64,000 nucleotides of DNA from Branchiostoma belcheri (lineage: Eukaryota; Chordata; Leptocardii; Amphioxiformes; Branchiostomatidae), in assembly GCF_001625305.1 (NCBI RefSeq), contig NW_017802935.1, positions 1,735,567-1,799,566 on the forward strand, written 5' to 3'. Below are positions 10,901-23,700 of this stretch, piece after piece. Every line of letters begins with the position of its first letter. The first letter of the stretch is position 1. The translations under genes and the position numbers were made by a program. Below the pieces are notes generated by a model. The model did not search any database and was not told the DNA's origin. It was given only the letters and a program-made list of their open reading frames with translations.

Positions 10901-13118
10901 CGAAGATTGGAAGACAGACTTCGATTCTCAAATACTTTAGTACTGTACATGGTCGATATTACAATACACATTTCTGTATGGCACTGTCTGTCCCTAGCTT
11001 AGCTCTGCATGAAAAATATAACAAAAACCTGTTACAGATATGCATCAAATGTGGAGTCCAAACCGGATTTTTTTACCACGGAGGTTACAAAAATTTCCAC
11101 GTGTTTTCCTTGTTTTCACAATTACTTAGTAAAATAAGATAGCAGTGAAGAAAGATATTTTCCTATAAAAATACCTGCGTGAGAACAAAATGCATGTTCT
11201 TTAGAGTATCATTTCTTAGTTACTTGTGTCCAAAAGGCTTCTCAACACTATGTTACTGGGAACAATAAGGTACAACCTTAGAGTTAGGACCATGGAGGTA
11301 GAAGAGATCTACCTCCATGTTAGGACAAACCAAGGACATAATGTGACAATGTCCTTGGACAAACTATGATCGCTCCAAAAACTATATTGATAAAAACTCT
11401 CGGAAGAGTCGGAACGAGTCGGCATGCGCATGCAGTATTCTCCCTCGTGCAGTTTTAGTCTCTAAGCACCTGTATGTATAAAAGAAAACATACAAAAAGT
11501 TAATAACCTGTCAGAAATATATCTTATATAAAAATGGGGGGCTGTGACCCCGAGACTTTTCCAACAAAATCTGTTATATTCAGTGAGAGCTGTCGACGAT
11601 ACAAAAGAAAACATGACGCGCAACGGACTGGTTTTGAAACGACCGTTGCGTCTCCGACTATCAGACACACCATATTCATTCTTGCTATAAATTAGTACTA
11701 GTATAATCTGCACCAGGAGGTTTAAACCTTGATCTGAATGATTAAAAAATATCCGCAGCTTTTCGTAGGTTACACCAAGGACATTATTGGTTACACATAC
11801 TGACAGAAAGTAGACGTGTTCAAAATCCATTTAAACTGCAGTAGAAAATGAATCAAAGCTCCTTGTGTTTAAATCTTTAAATTATAACCTGCTTTTTTAT
11901 GTTTGTTTTTGTTACCAAATCGTATTCCGTATCTAATAGCGGCCGCCGTAGAATAAAATAGAAGCCCTGAAACATTTTATCGGCAGCGTAATTTCCTGTA
12001 TACCGACAACCTCCTTGGCACGCGTGTAGCGAAAGTTGTACCGACTTCTTTGATCTGAAACTCAAGCCGCCCCTTTCGGCGGTTGCGTCGGAGTAAATCA
12101 ATCAATTTTGACAGGGCTGGCCATGGGGCGCCGTGATGTCTTGGGAGAAATGTTCTACTACGACATGTACGAGATGTGTGTGAATTTTGACTTTCAATGT
12201 CAGGATTACTACTCCATTCCTACAAGAACTCATTTTTGAAAACCACTGTTTTATCTAAAGCGATTTGGCGGATGCAATAACTCATGAGGTGTTTATTCAA
12301 TACTTGATTGATATAATATGGAAAAAAATACCCGTGGTCTTTCCTCCCCGTAAGCACATATTCAGCCCCGTGCCGAACAAAACACTGGCTTTTCGTTTTT
12401 GTGTTGTTTATTCGTCAGTAAGATCGCGCCGCCTCGTGGCCGGCCGGCCGCATCGGTTTCTGCTGGCCGTGTAAACGTCATGTGTCGACCAGTTTACTAG
12501 TATATCATTCTCGCCGGGCTTTGGAAAAATTTTTGACCCGGGGGGAAGGACCTAGGAAATCTTTTAACCACTAATCCTCACCGCTAAATATCGTACAAAT
12601 TGTACACCGCTGTAATTGTAGAGCATTACGCAATCCATTTCGGCAGCGCCGGCGGGGAGCACATGGCGACGCAGAAGAAATCGGCAAATTATTACGCTGT
12701 GTTCGCGGGATAAATGCCGGCACACGAACTTTAATTATTATCTTCAAAGAATTACGACAGTTCCTATACGAAAATGGCTAGCCCAAAATGTAAACGAAAG
12801 GCAACTTTCGCCCGCAGCTGACTAATTTTGACCGGTAGATATAGGATTCTATTCGTGCGCCGTAATGGGCACACAATACTAGTATTACGACATTGCGCGC
12901 TGACGTGACCGGTATACAACTGTCGTAAAATCAAACGTAATTATTTCTCTACCGTGCAGACCAGCGGCCCATTATCGGTATCCCAGTGATAATGAGCTGA
13001 CTCCCCGCTGATCTGGACTCCGCCCCAAATGTGCACACGCCGTGCGTACGAACGTGTACACGCCGTGCGTTTGTTTGTGTAACAGCGTAAATCGTTAAAT
13101 TTTACGGTCCTGGTAGTG
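7916..13118. mobile_element. CACTA (EnSpm)-type DNA transposon, 5.2 kb, no transposase seen
   Basis: The termini are perfect 27-bp inverted repeats beginning CACTACCAGGACCGTAAAAT. The dinucleotide TA lies just outside both ends (7914-7915 and 13119-13120), a possible 2-bp target duplication. Inside each end are subterminal blocks rich in GTGTACACG and CGCCGTGCG (7955-8000 and 13030-13070), the sort of repeats that CACTA transposases bind. The longest interior reading frames (up to about 120 codons) show no DDE/D motifs, so this is either a non-autonomous derivative or one whose transposase is too decayed to see. It interrupts the fourth LRR C-cap exon copy. Confidence 0.75.
11291..11319. repeat. 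perfect 12-bp hairpin
   Basis: CATGGAGGTAGA (11291-11302), a 5-base loop and TCTACCTCCATG (11308-11319) form a perfect stem. The heptamer TTAGGAC lies just outside on both sides as a direct repeat. It sits in the interior of the CACTA-type element. Function unknown; it could be a tiny nested insertion. Confidence 0.6.
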
Positions 13119-13880
13119 TATATATGAAGGTGTCAAATTCAGCATGTAATGCATCACTTCAAACCAGAGCCAAAACCGGCTTGTAGCGGTCTGACAGCAC
13201 AGTTCAGGACGGGGCACACGTTTCTTCATACGTGTTGAGATTTCGGACGACCAACACATACATTTCTGTCAGAAAATAATAGGACTTGGTTTTTCTTACC
13301 TGTGGAGGTAGTATAACAGCCCAATCTGCGACTAGACAGCCACAATGTTGGTCAAAACTTCACCGAACGTTCGATCGGCCGGTCAACCCGCCATACTTAT
13401 TTTCGTCTTCTGCTGTCACGCAGTCTCGTACCCAGAATCATGTGTGTAGTGGTTTGCGTAGCTACCGAGCAAAATGCTCTGGGAACGAGAGTGAACTCAA
13501 ATCACAGGGTCAAATATTTTGTTCAAAACGTTTTCATTATAAATTTTACTATGAGAAATCTTTGGCTCAGTATTACCAGTACACAATATCAAATTGTTGT
13601 AATGCCAGGAACTAACTTGTTCGAATCAATCTGGCAAAATTAAACTGGAGGTGGAACATTCTATTGTAATCACATCGCTAGGTAAACTAAGAGTATTTGT
13701 TATGTATTTGACATCAACTTAAACAACACTGAATAAAGTATGGAATATATAATAAATTAAAATATATATCTATTTATCTAGCATCATACTAATTGATGAT
13801 TTTAAGATAGAATATGAACTTAACAACTATGCAGTACTAACACTATGTCCCCCCAATTTTTTTAGTAATGGACTCGTCTA
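13119..13880. other. no gene recognised between the CACTA-type element and CFAP65
   Basis: No continuation of the interrupted LRR C-cap exon and no peroxidasin Ig or peroxidase exon appears after the element's right end. The sequence is unremarkable AT-rich DNA leading to the CFAP65 promoter. Confidence 0.5.
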
Positions 13881-13927
13881 CTTCCTAGCAACAGTCGCCA
13901 TCTTGTGTTCCGAAAACAATATGGCGC
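13881..13927 (+). promoter_or_regulatory. putative CFAP65 promoter: X-box-like half site and two YY1-like sites
   Basis: CTTCCTAGCAAC at 13881-13892 contains a perfect right half (RGNAAC) but a poor left half of the RFX X-box that marks ciliary genes. GTCGCCATCTT at 13894-13904 is a YY1 site on the minus strand (AAGATGGCGAC), and ATATGGCGC near 13919 is a second YY1-like core. A donor, GAAG|gtaagc, at 13986/13987 would end a non-coding first exon that splices to 14677. The start point of transcription is inferred. Confidence 0.45.
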
Positions 13928-14700
13928 TGGAGAAGTAGTATGAACTTTTTAGGGATGAAAACTTGAATTTTGCTGCATTTCTGAAGGTAAGCCTCAGCAT
14001 TATGGTACATTTACTCGTTTTACAAAGTGTAATGTACAAAAAGACGAGGTTTACATGAGATCAGAGTCAATGCTTAAGAGGAAATACAGCTATTACTATT
14101 TTAATCATGTTGCTACAAATTCAACAGTTGCTGAGAAGACTTGTATAATTTTTGTTTTGACATTTGGTTTCAAATAGAACTAACCTCGAGAAGGTCCCTC
14201 CGCTTCATACAGTCTTCAACAGTCTCTTGCCATCAAGCTGAAACTGTTAACTTTGTAAGACCATGTGTTGTATGTGCTTTGTGTGGATATTGTTAGCATA
14301 TGTATTAACCATAAATTTTGATAGTGATGACTTCTTGATTTCAAAATTTCAAAATCTGTATCGAACAGGCGATGTATCGAAACGACCTGATACCTTCAAA
14401 ATCAATAGATACTGTAAAAAATAAGGTAAATGGTGAGCTAGATGTAGTATGCCACTTTCTTAATAGAATCATACATATTTTTGTTGTGTTGTTTACATAT
14501 GCAACAGTGCTCCCCCACCCTATGATTGTAACCGTATACTAGTAATTGTGTGTTTTATGCATGTGTGTGTATGTGTGTAAATGATATATAGCCTAGAAAG
14601 CGAATATGGAACATTATGATTTTGACCAGATCATTCACTGTATTTTTGTTTTGTTTTGTTGTTTTGTCGTCTGCAGACTTGTTGAAGAGAGAAGATAAAG

Positions 14701-17700
14701 ATGCCAGTGATTGTGCAGCCCCCACATATGTTGAACCATGCCAACAGGAATGTTACTGTCATGGAGGTACTGTTTTAAAGAGCTACTTCTTAAATTCACT
14801 ACCTTTATAAAACACAGGGTTATATCTTATATTCATGTTAAAACTCATTACACACGAGAAAAGGTAGGTATAGAATTAAAACATAAGGTTTCAAGTCAAA
14901 AAAAGAAAGTAAGTAAGTAGTATATATGGAGAAAACCTATATAATATCTTATAAAACAATTAGATTTTTCCCATAAATTACTTATTCAGTATCCAATCTT
15001 TTTCATTTTTCATTTCTAGAGAGGGAAAGAGATTTCAATCTTCCACTACTAAATACTGTAGTACTATGTCATGTATGTATTGCAAGGATTACCTCTCATT
15101 AACCTATTGGCTTAATTTATATCATCATTTCTGATTAAAACTAAATTATCTTTTTTTTTTATGTGCAAAATTTTCAGCCCTCTTCACCTCACAACAAGAA
15201 ACCCCTTAAGAAGAAAAGGCTCCTAAAAGTCAGTAAGGCAGACAAAACCGTGCAGTCCACTTACTATGGGATTGAGGTGACAGGGAACATGACCTGGCAG
15301 GGCTGGGAGCCAGGCAAGGAGTACACAAAACAACTGGTCCTCAGGAACTGTAAGGTCAAGATGGAGAAAATCAAGTACAGGTCAGTGTTGCCAACAGATT
15401 TGTTTGTTTTGCATAACCAAAACTGCCTTAAGGCATAACACAACATTTTTGTACAATAGGTACAAGCTGCTTAAGACTAGACTTTAAGGTTTGATCCACT
15501 CACACTTGGATGTAACCCACATCCCTACTCTTTTCAAAAATCTTGAAGGGTTTATCGTGGTTCTTTATATTGTGCTAGAGGTGTGGCTGTCCTCAAATAC
15601 GGGAACTGCAGCTTTTTGTCCCATCCAAGAGGATGTGTCTAACACTAACAGAAGCTCATTTTTACCTGAGTCGAGTAAAGAAATAGGTGTAAAATGCTTT
15701 TTCAAGGTATGAAATTCACTGACATGTAAAACTATGTATTCTTCCTCTGCAGCCTTCCCAGCACCACGTTCTTCCACACGTTGTTCCCTAAGCCTCTCCA
15801 GCTGAGCCCAGGCACCAGCTTCTGTCTCCCCGTCACCTTCAGACCGCTGGAGAAGGCTGTTTATGAAGATGCCATAGAATTCTCCACATCTGTAAGTAAC
15901 ACTATTTGCTGCGAGAAAATTTAAACTGCTCTCCAACTTGAAAGAATTACTTGCTGAAATTTTTGTCAATATGAAAAGAAGTAATGGTCTTGTCAAGGAG
16001 CAAGTTTTAACTACTTTTTTTTCTTTTTTGTTTCCTATTTTAGGAGGGAAAGTTCACCATTCCTCTGAAAGGAATTCTACCCCAAGAAAGCCTGTCTATG
16101 CCAGAGGCAGTCAACCTTGGTACCTGTGCTGCCTATGATGCTGTCAATGCCACATTTGAGCTGAAAAATTTAAGGTAAATGTTCAGTTGTGTAGCTGATG
16201 TTGTTGATATGCCTTATTTTTGTTATCACTTGTTTGTAATATGCAAGTCATCAATAGGTAATCTGAAATTTTATTTCATTTCTGAGAAATGAACTTGTTG
16301 CTGTTACCTATGCATAACTTTAATATTTAAGCTCTTAATACTAATCAGAAGAGTCTTTTTGAGAACTGATTTTCAACTGGTCAACATTGTTTCAGCATTT
16401 ATTAAGTTTTCTATTGAATGCTCATGATGTGTTTTTTTTTGTGACTACAGTGAACTTGAAACACCCTTCAAGTGGAAAGTTGCATCAGCTTTTACCATGG
16501 AGCCAGCATCTGGCACCCTCCCTCCACATGGATCATGTACCATCAGGGTCACATTCAAACCTATGGTAAGACTTTGCAAGGTCATGTTGAGTTTATTTGT
16601 ACATTCTTTCTGAAAGGCAAGTGGCATGAAAATGACAATGAAAAACAATACAACATGTATCTACTGTAGTGTAAATACTGCCTTTGAATTCTAACTTGTT
16701 TGTTATTTTCAGGGTGCGATGGTCTATGATGCAGTAGCAGTGTGCAACTATGGTCCAGAGAATGTCTACTTTGGTACAGTGAAGCTAGAAGGCATTGGTA
16801 AGGTTACTGAAACTATTTTTACTTGCATTGTTATCATTCACATAAATCAGATGCTTCCAAAAAACATGGGAGAAGAAGCAAGAATAAGTCAAGTTAATTA
16901 ATGTAGTTTGTTTTGATGGGCAGAAAAACACTGTAAACTATCACTGCCATGTCACTTTATTCATTGTTTTATGTGTTTTTACAGGCAAATTTCCACATAT
17001 TGTGGTGAGGACCGAAGGGAAAGATACGCAGACATTTGGCGCTACCGCGGAAACTCTTGTGGACTTTGGCACCGTTCCTGTCGGCAAGTCTGTGGAGAAA
17101 TGGGTGGAACTTCAAAACCTCTCACCTGTTAGTATGATGCTTTTGTTATATATCTGCTTTTTTTCTTTCTTTCATCTTCTATGTACACACATTGCATCTC
17201 AAAAGCAACTAGTACCATGCATAGTCCAGTTGAAAGTAGCCCAACTGTTCATTGAATTCATGAAGCATAACTGGTTTAAAACTACTTAAAAATTTATTTC
17301 TTTCACGAACAACTGTTTCTCACAAAATCTTTCCATTTTTTGCTTCAGGTGAAAGCAGCTTTCAAGGTTAACCATCCCGAGGCCACCTCCCGTATTGATA
17401 CCGTGTTCTCTGTCGGTGTGAAAGAAGGGACTGCACCGCCAAACAGTTCCTGTAAAATCCCTCTCATCTTCAGGCCTGAGCTGGTGGGAGAGACGTCCAT
17501 GGACTATCTGAATGTGGTGGCCATCGGGAACATCAGCAAAGCTGTTATCAAATGTGTGGGCAAGGCGAGGGGTAAGTTGGAATCATGCCTGGCTTCATTA
17601 TACAGTGAATATACTGTGGAAACTGAGAAGGATGACAAGTTTTGTAATACTTCAGATTAGACAGTTGATCTTTCTCTGTTGTATTCTGATTTTAGCTGCC

Positions 17701-20700
17701 AATCTTATGCCATGTACTTAATGTGGCACGATTTTTGTTGCTTTAGATAAATGTGTTCTATACATTTTACAATTTTTTTAGAAGGCTAAAATGACTATGA
17801 TTTTTACATGCATGTCAGTGAAAGAAAAAAAAGGTATGGTACACAGCCTGTGTTACAGTAAAAGGCTCACTTTTTGTCAGATTTTGATTTTGATACAAGG
17901 TTTTATTTTCCTTTTTCAGGACCAAGTGTGTCCATTGGGTCCCAGGCCCTAGCCTTTGGTTGTGTGGACTCAGGCGGTACGGTCACACAGACCTTCAACA
18001 TCGTGAATGAGACAGATCTGCCAGCCTCCTACCAGTTCATGATAGACAGCAGGGAGAGTGTGTTCAAGTTCGAGCATGTGTCGGGAGTTCTGCCTCCACA
18101 AGGCCTGCACAAAGTAGTGGTCCACTTCTGTCCAGTCCACCCCATCAACTACTACAGAAGAGTTGCTTGTCTTGTGCACAATCATGTGAGTGATAAACAG
18201 GAGTATTTACAGAAAGACTCTTTGTCACAAAGACAAATCATACCTTTGCTGGAGTAGGGAAAGAATATCTTGAAGGTCATAGTGTTAAAGACTTCATGCC
18301 ATATTTCTTATTAAAAATTCTATTTACATGTACAAATTTATCTGTTCATTCATTACTGTTGTACTAATGACACATTTTACTAACTTTCTGTGAAAAAGAT
18401 TTCCTCTTATAAACAGTACATGCATAAATCAAAAAGATGTACTCTTACATACAGTTAAATTTTGTCCTGATGATCCCTGGGCAAAACAGTAGGATATCAA
18501 CATAGAACCTCCTGTACTGTTCACATACTAAACTCATACTATAATATTGATATAACAGCATCTAACTGTTATTCCAGGATCCCCTGTATGTGGACATGAT
18601 TGGCACCTGTCACACTGAGCTGGTCAAGCCAGCTGTGCTGCACCTGCACCACCTGGAGCGGTACCAGAAGCACGTGGAGCGAGGCTTCTCCCTCTTCCCG
18701 CCAGAACTGCTCAACAACCTGGTCAAGGAAAACAAGCTGCAGCTGGACCAGACCGGCGCACTAATGTTGAAGGAGGTGAGGATTTTACAGCCATTTGTAG
18801 TGTTGTTCCATACCAATTTAAAGTTCTTTGTTCTCCGATTCTCTGCTTTCTTTCTGATTTGAAAAAAAAACAGTTCTGAATCATCCCCACAATGCTCATA
18901 CTTACATGATTGTACGTCTCCCCTTGTACATTTCATGCCTACTCAAGGACTTTATGTTAGAATTCGATGAAACTGGTGAAATTGTGCTGAAAGAGGTAAA
19001 ATTTCTGCAGATCTCATCATTTCGAATTTGATAATTCCTCAGGCCTTTGTGCCTGGCTTTGCAATATTGTTGTAATTTGTTTACAATCCATATTTCCTCT
19101 TAGTAACATTAGAAACAATCTACATGTATATTATATCAACTCACATCTGACTTTTTTTGAATCCCGCATTTTATATGTCATATACTGACACTTTGTACGT
19201 CCTACATGATATTGCTGTATGCCGCTACACTCATGCTTGCTTATGTGTTAGGTTTTATGATTGACTTTGTATGTTTCAACAACATAAAGGAAATTTTCAT
19301 TTGTCACAAAAGGCTGAAGCTGTGGAGCCCTTCACCCACCCACCCTTCCATCCCTCTCCGATGACGGAATTCTTCGACGACGGCCACTACAGCGACGTCA
19401 CGTACTCCGTCCGCCATGTCAGTTCTGACCTCCACCAGGCCGACTTCGGACGCTGCACCAACTTCAAGAAGATCCCCTCTCAGGTGGTCCACCTGACCAA
19501 TCACACGAAGGGAAAGATCACGGTGTACTGGATGTGTCGCGACAGCAACATCTTCTCCGTCACCCCGCAGACGTGCGACATTCCGTCGGAGGGGGCAACG
19601 TCGTTCCGTGTGACCTTCAAACCGGATGCAGAAGACCAGTTTTTCGGGGCAGAACTGGAATGTTTCGCCTTCTACAAAAGCATGCGAGACTTCAAACTGG
19701 TGGAGGACAAGTCCTTCTGCCCGCCGTGGTGCCTCACGCTGACCTGCATCGGCCACACGTTCAAGCTCGGAAAGGAAACATTCCTTCCACGCTTCACCCT
19801 GGATTCCAAACGTGTCGTCTTTCCTGCCGTGAACCCGAACGAGAGCACCTACCGGACCGCTCTTCTCACCAACCACAGCGACACTCCCATACAGTATGTC
19901 TTCAGCCAAGACGAGACAAAGACGTTCACGATCAAGCCATCCAAGGGGCTCATCCCGCCCAAGTCTCACCAGCTGTATGCCTTCAGGATGCTGCCAGCTG
20001 TAGCAGACACCTACAGGTACCAGCTGCCCTGTAGGATGAACGACAATGACAAACACATGCATGAGGTGACCTTGGTGGGGTCGGCAGAGTCAGCTGAGGT
20101 GTATCTACCTTCACAGGTAAGTCTACTGTCCAGAAAACATAAGAATCCATTTAAGAAGAGGAAAATTGTTCAGTTTATATCACAAATATTGCAAGATCTA
20201 ATGAGTGACACCTCAGATAATATATTTGTTATATATTTTATATCTTTTATCTAATTTTGTCTTTTATATAATTTTGTCTGTCAGGGAGAGCTCTTCTTTA
20301 AGAGTACAAGCATCGGCACAACCACTGTCCAGAAGTACTGTCTCCAGAATACCTCAAGACTGCCCGTCCAGTTCGAGTGGCGTCTCAACAGTGATGACAG
20401 GAAGAGCCTTGCCGTCGAGCCGACTGCGGGAACTATTCTACCCAATCAGGAGCAGGAACACACGTGGATGTTTTCTCCTTCAGAGGAGACCAAATACGTC
20501 CTGAAGCCAACCCTCATCACCATGACAACCAGTCCTACAGGTGCCATCGGAGAGAAGACGAAATATATGCTGAGAGTCATTGGGGAGGGCAGTGCTGGAA
20601 ACATACAGGTAAGAGTATTAATGTTCAAAACATTTGCACAACTTTATTTATCAGGCATATTTATAAGTTGCTTGCATCACTCCACAATACAGACCACTTT

Positions 20701-23700
20701 TAGACTAGTATCAGAGTAAACATCTTGGAGTTGGCTCTAAAGAAGGACTTATTACAGTATTAAGATCTAGATTTCAGTCAAGTATTTCTTCATTTATGCA
20801 TGCATTCAATCATTCATTCATTCATTTGTTTACTCATTTATTCTTTTTTCTTTCTATTTCCAAATGACAGGCTGAACAGAGAGAGATTGACCTCCAGACT
20901 GTCCTTGTTGGAAGTTCTGTCTCCAAGGAGATTGTTCTGTACAATGACAACAGCTGCACGCTGCACTACAAACTCATCGTGTTCCAGACCATCACTGGTA
21001 CCGCTAACGATGAAGCAGCCAATAGGGACAGGATAGGTCAGACATTAACTTATCCCATAATTACCTGCTGTCATAATTCTACCAGGCTACCAGAAATGGT
21101 CTTTTCGTCTGATCAAACAAAGTTGAAGTATCATCATGACTGTATGGATGAGTTTTGTTGATTTTTCTTTCACAGTTCTGGAGTTGGAGAAGGATCGAGG
21201 CATGCTTCCAGCCCGGGCCAAGAACAGGATCCTCCTGACCATCCGGCCAACCAGACGTGCCACGTACACCTTCAACATCATGTACCAGCTACTGACTCCT
21301 GATGGTGGGTGTGGGGAGGGGGGCAGTGTTGTAGGGAGGGGGCAATGGTGTGGATAGGATTTTATGACTTAGAGTTAGATGAGACTGACAGTGTATGATA
21401 TAGCAGTGGGGTCTGTTAGAAATGATTAACACATGGCAAAGGAATTAACTGTAAACCTATCTCCAGCTAAAGCAGAATGTAGCAACAATTAGTGATGGTA
21501 TCAATTTTTTTCTGAATTCTCCCCCCAGGTCGCAGTGTGAACCCAGTGTTCCCAGACCCATCAGACCTGTGTGAGGTGGTTGTGCAGGGCGTGTACCCTA
21601 CTCTGGTTGCCACGGACGCCCGTTGCTATGGCAGCGGCATCGGCATTAGCAAGCGGCAGCTGTGGTCTCTGTTCTCCCTGGACAACATGAACCTGTGCCT
21701 GGACTCTGACCCGGCCGATGATGAGCTCACCTATGTTCACCCCACCAGACACAGGTATGGTCATCAAGTCTTATAATCTTTTAATCACTGTTTTAATCAC
21801 AATGTGTTACAATCAATGTGTATGCAATATGTGTTGTTTTCTTGCTGATAAAATTTCCTTCTATCAAAGGCCTTGTCCTTAGTGCTGAATCCCACATTGT
21901 TGTTGCTGTAGGAATTCCTGTTGAAGTAAAGACAGCCACCTTTAATGAACAAAAACATCAGAATGAAGATAACCATGTATACTGTACAAAATGTCCTGAC
22001 AAACACTACCATTACTTGTGAGAATAATCCAGTGTTGTTTTCCTCTCAGTACCAGATACAGACCTCCTGTCTACACACGAGCCATTCTGGACTTTAACTT
22101 CAGCGCCGCACCAGTGGGGAGTGAGGAATGTGTGGTGGATCTACTGTTGGAGAACACTGGAACTGTCACTTCTGAATGGTACATATGAGAATGGCTTCTA
22201 TAATCAAAGCTGAGCTTAAAGACTTCAGTTGTAGTTATAACTTTTATACAGAAAGTATGCAATCTTCAGCTGTTCTCTTTCCCAGGACCTTCCTGTTCAC
22301 AACAACAAAAATTTTGTTCTCCTTCCCAGAGCTTTCCTGTTCACAACAACAAAAATTCTGTTCTCTTTCCCAGGGCCTTCCTGTTCCCGACAGACCTTCA
22401 GCTGGAGCTGGAGTACTGGGCGGAGACGGGGGAGTTTGATGAGGAGGAGCTGCACCAGATGAGGGTGACAGACAACAGACTCTTCTCTGTCAAACCCAAA
22501 AAAGGACGGCTGGACCCAGGACAGACACAGACTGTCACCTTCACTTACAGGTGAGGATTGACTCTTGGGAAATAGAAGAAAGCACATATTGCTGCAGCTG
22601 TTAAGTCTAAAGGCTAAATATGCAGTATGTTTACTACTCTCTGTTTTGCTTTTTTTAGAATGGGTCTCATGTATCTGAATGTTTTCTTCCCCACAGCCAT
22701 GATATGGTTGGTACAGACCGACTGCCTGTACTGTTCAAGTTGATGCGAGGGCGGGAGATTCTGCTGAACTTTGTCGGGGTGACGGTGGACCCGGAGAGGA
22801 AATACGTGCACTTCCCCAGCAGCAGGCACATGTTCGCGCCTGTTCCCGTTGGCGCAACCTTTCCTCCTAAACAGGTCAGGGCTAGTCCATTCTGTCTGTG
22901 GGGAGGGACGACAGTCATGGAATTTTGTTTTAAAACAAGAGTTCCACGATCTCATACCTTCGCCAAATGATGTTAACCCTTCCGGTTGACGAATTATACA
23001 ATTTTAATAATTGATTTCGCAAATAAGAGCGTCATTTGCATGGATTACATCAGTTGATCATATTCTCCACCCAATGACAGCCTCATCTTAACAAAATAGG
23101 CTATTGTAGCACTTCCTCATAAATTATGCAAATGAGGTCATAATGTGAATAAATTATCTTCATTGATATTCACCTTCTCTTAACTTCCAAATGCGGCAAG
23201 TATGAAGTTCCCAGCAATTACAACTATGAAATTATAACAATTTCCCATTAATTATTCAAATTAGGTCTTTATTTACATAATCTATAACCTCAGATGTTTT
23301 TCTCGTTCTCAATTACATGTCACGAGTGTTTCATAATCCTATTATCAAATGAAGCAGATTTATAAAATTTCCTCATTAATTATGCAAATTAGGTCCTGAT
23401 TTGCATAATTGCTACCTACATGCCAAAAATCATGACAATCCGTTAACCGGTTCTTGAGTTATCCAACTTCGGAGATTTTTCAAGAAATGCTCCTGCAGTT
23501 CCAGAACAACCTGCTAGGGGGCCCAAACTCATGTCACTTCTTCCCTACCCCAAGAGCTATCTACCAACCAAAATTCGTGACCCTAGCTTGTCTAGGTCGT
23601 GAGATATCAAAACAGGAAGTTCTGCTGCAGTACCAACAAAAGCCGCCAGGGGGCCCAAAATTTAATCATTTCTAGGTCTCATCAAGACCTACCCACATAC

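Noticed and set aside
8831-12474. Reading frames of 60-120 codons inside the CACTA-type element
   Set aside because: No DDE/D or zinc-finger features, no splice support, ordinary chance length on both strands.
15565-15996. 143-codon minus-strand frame
   Set aside because: Lies antisense to CFAP65 exon 3 and its introns; composition and lack of splice context argue for chance.
19304-20062. 252-codon minus-strand frame inside CFAP65 exon 11
   Set aside because: It is the antisense shadow of a GC-rich 804-bp coding exon and has low-complexity Arg/Val/Glu content with no homology recognised.
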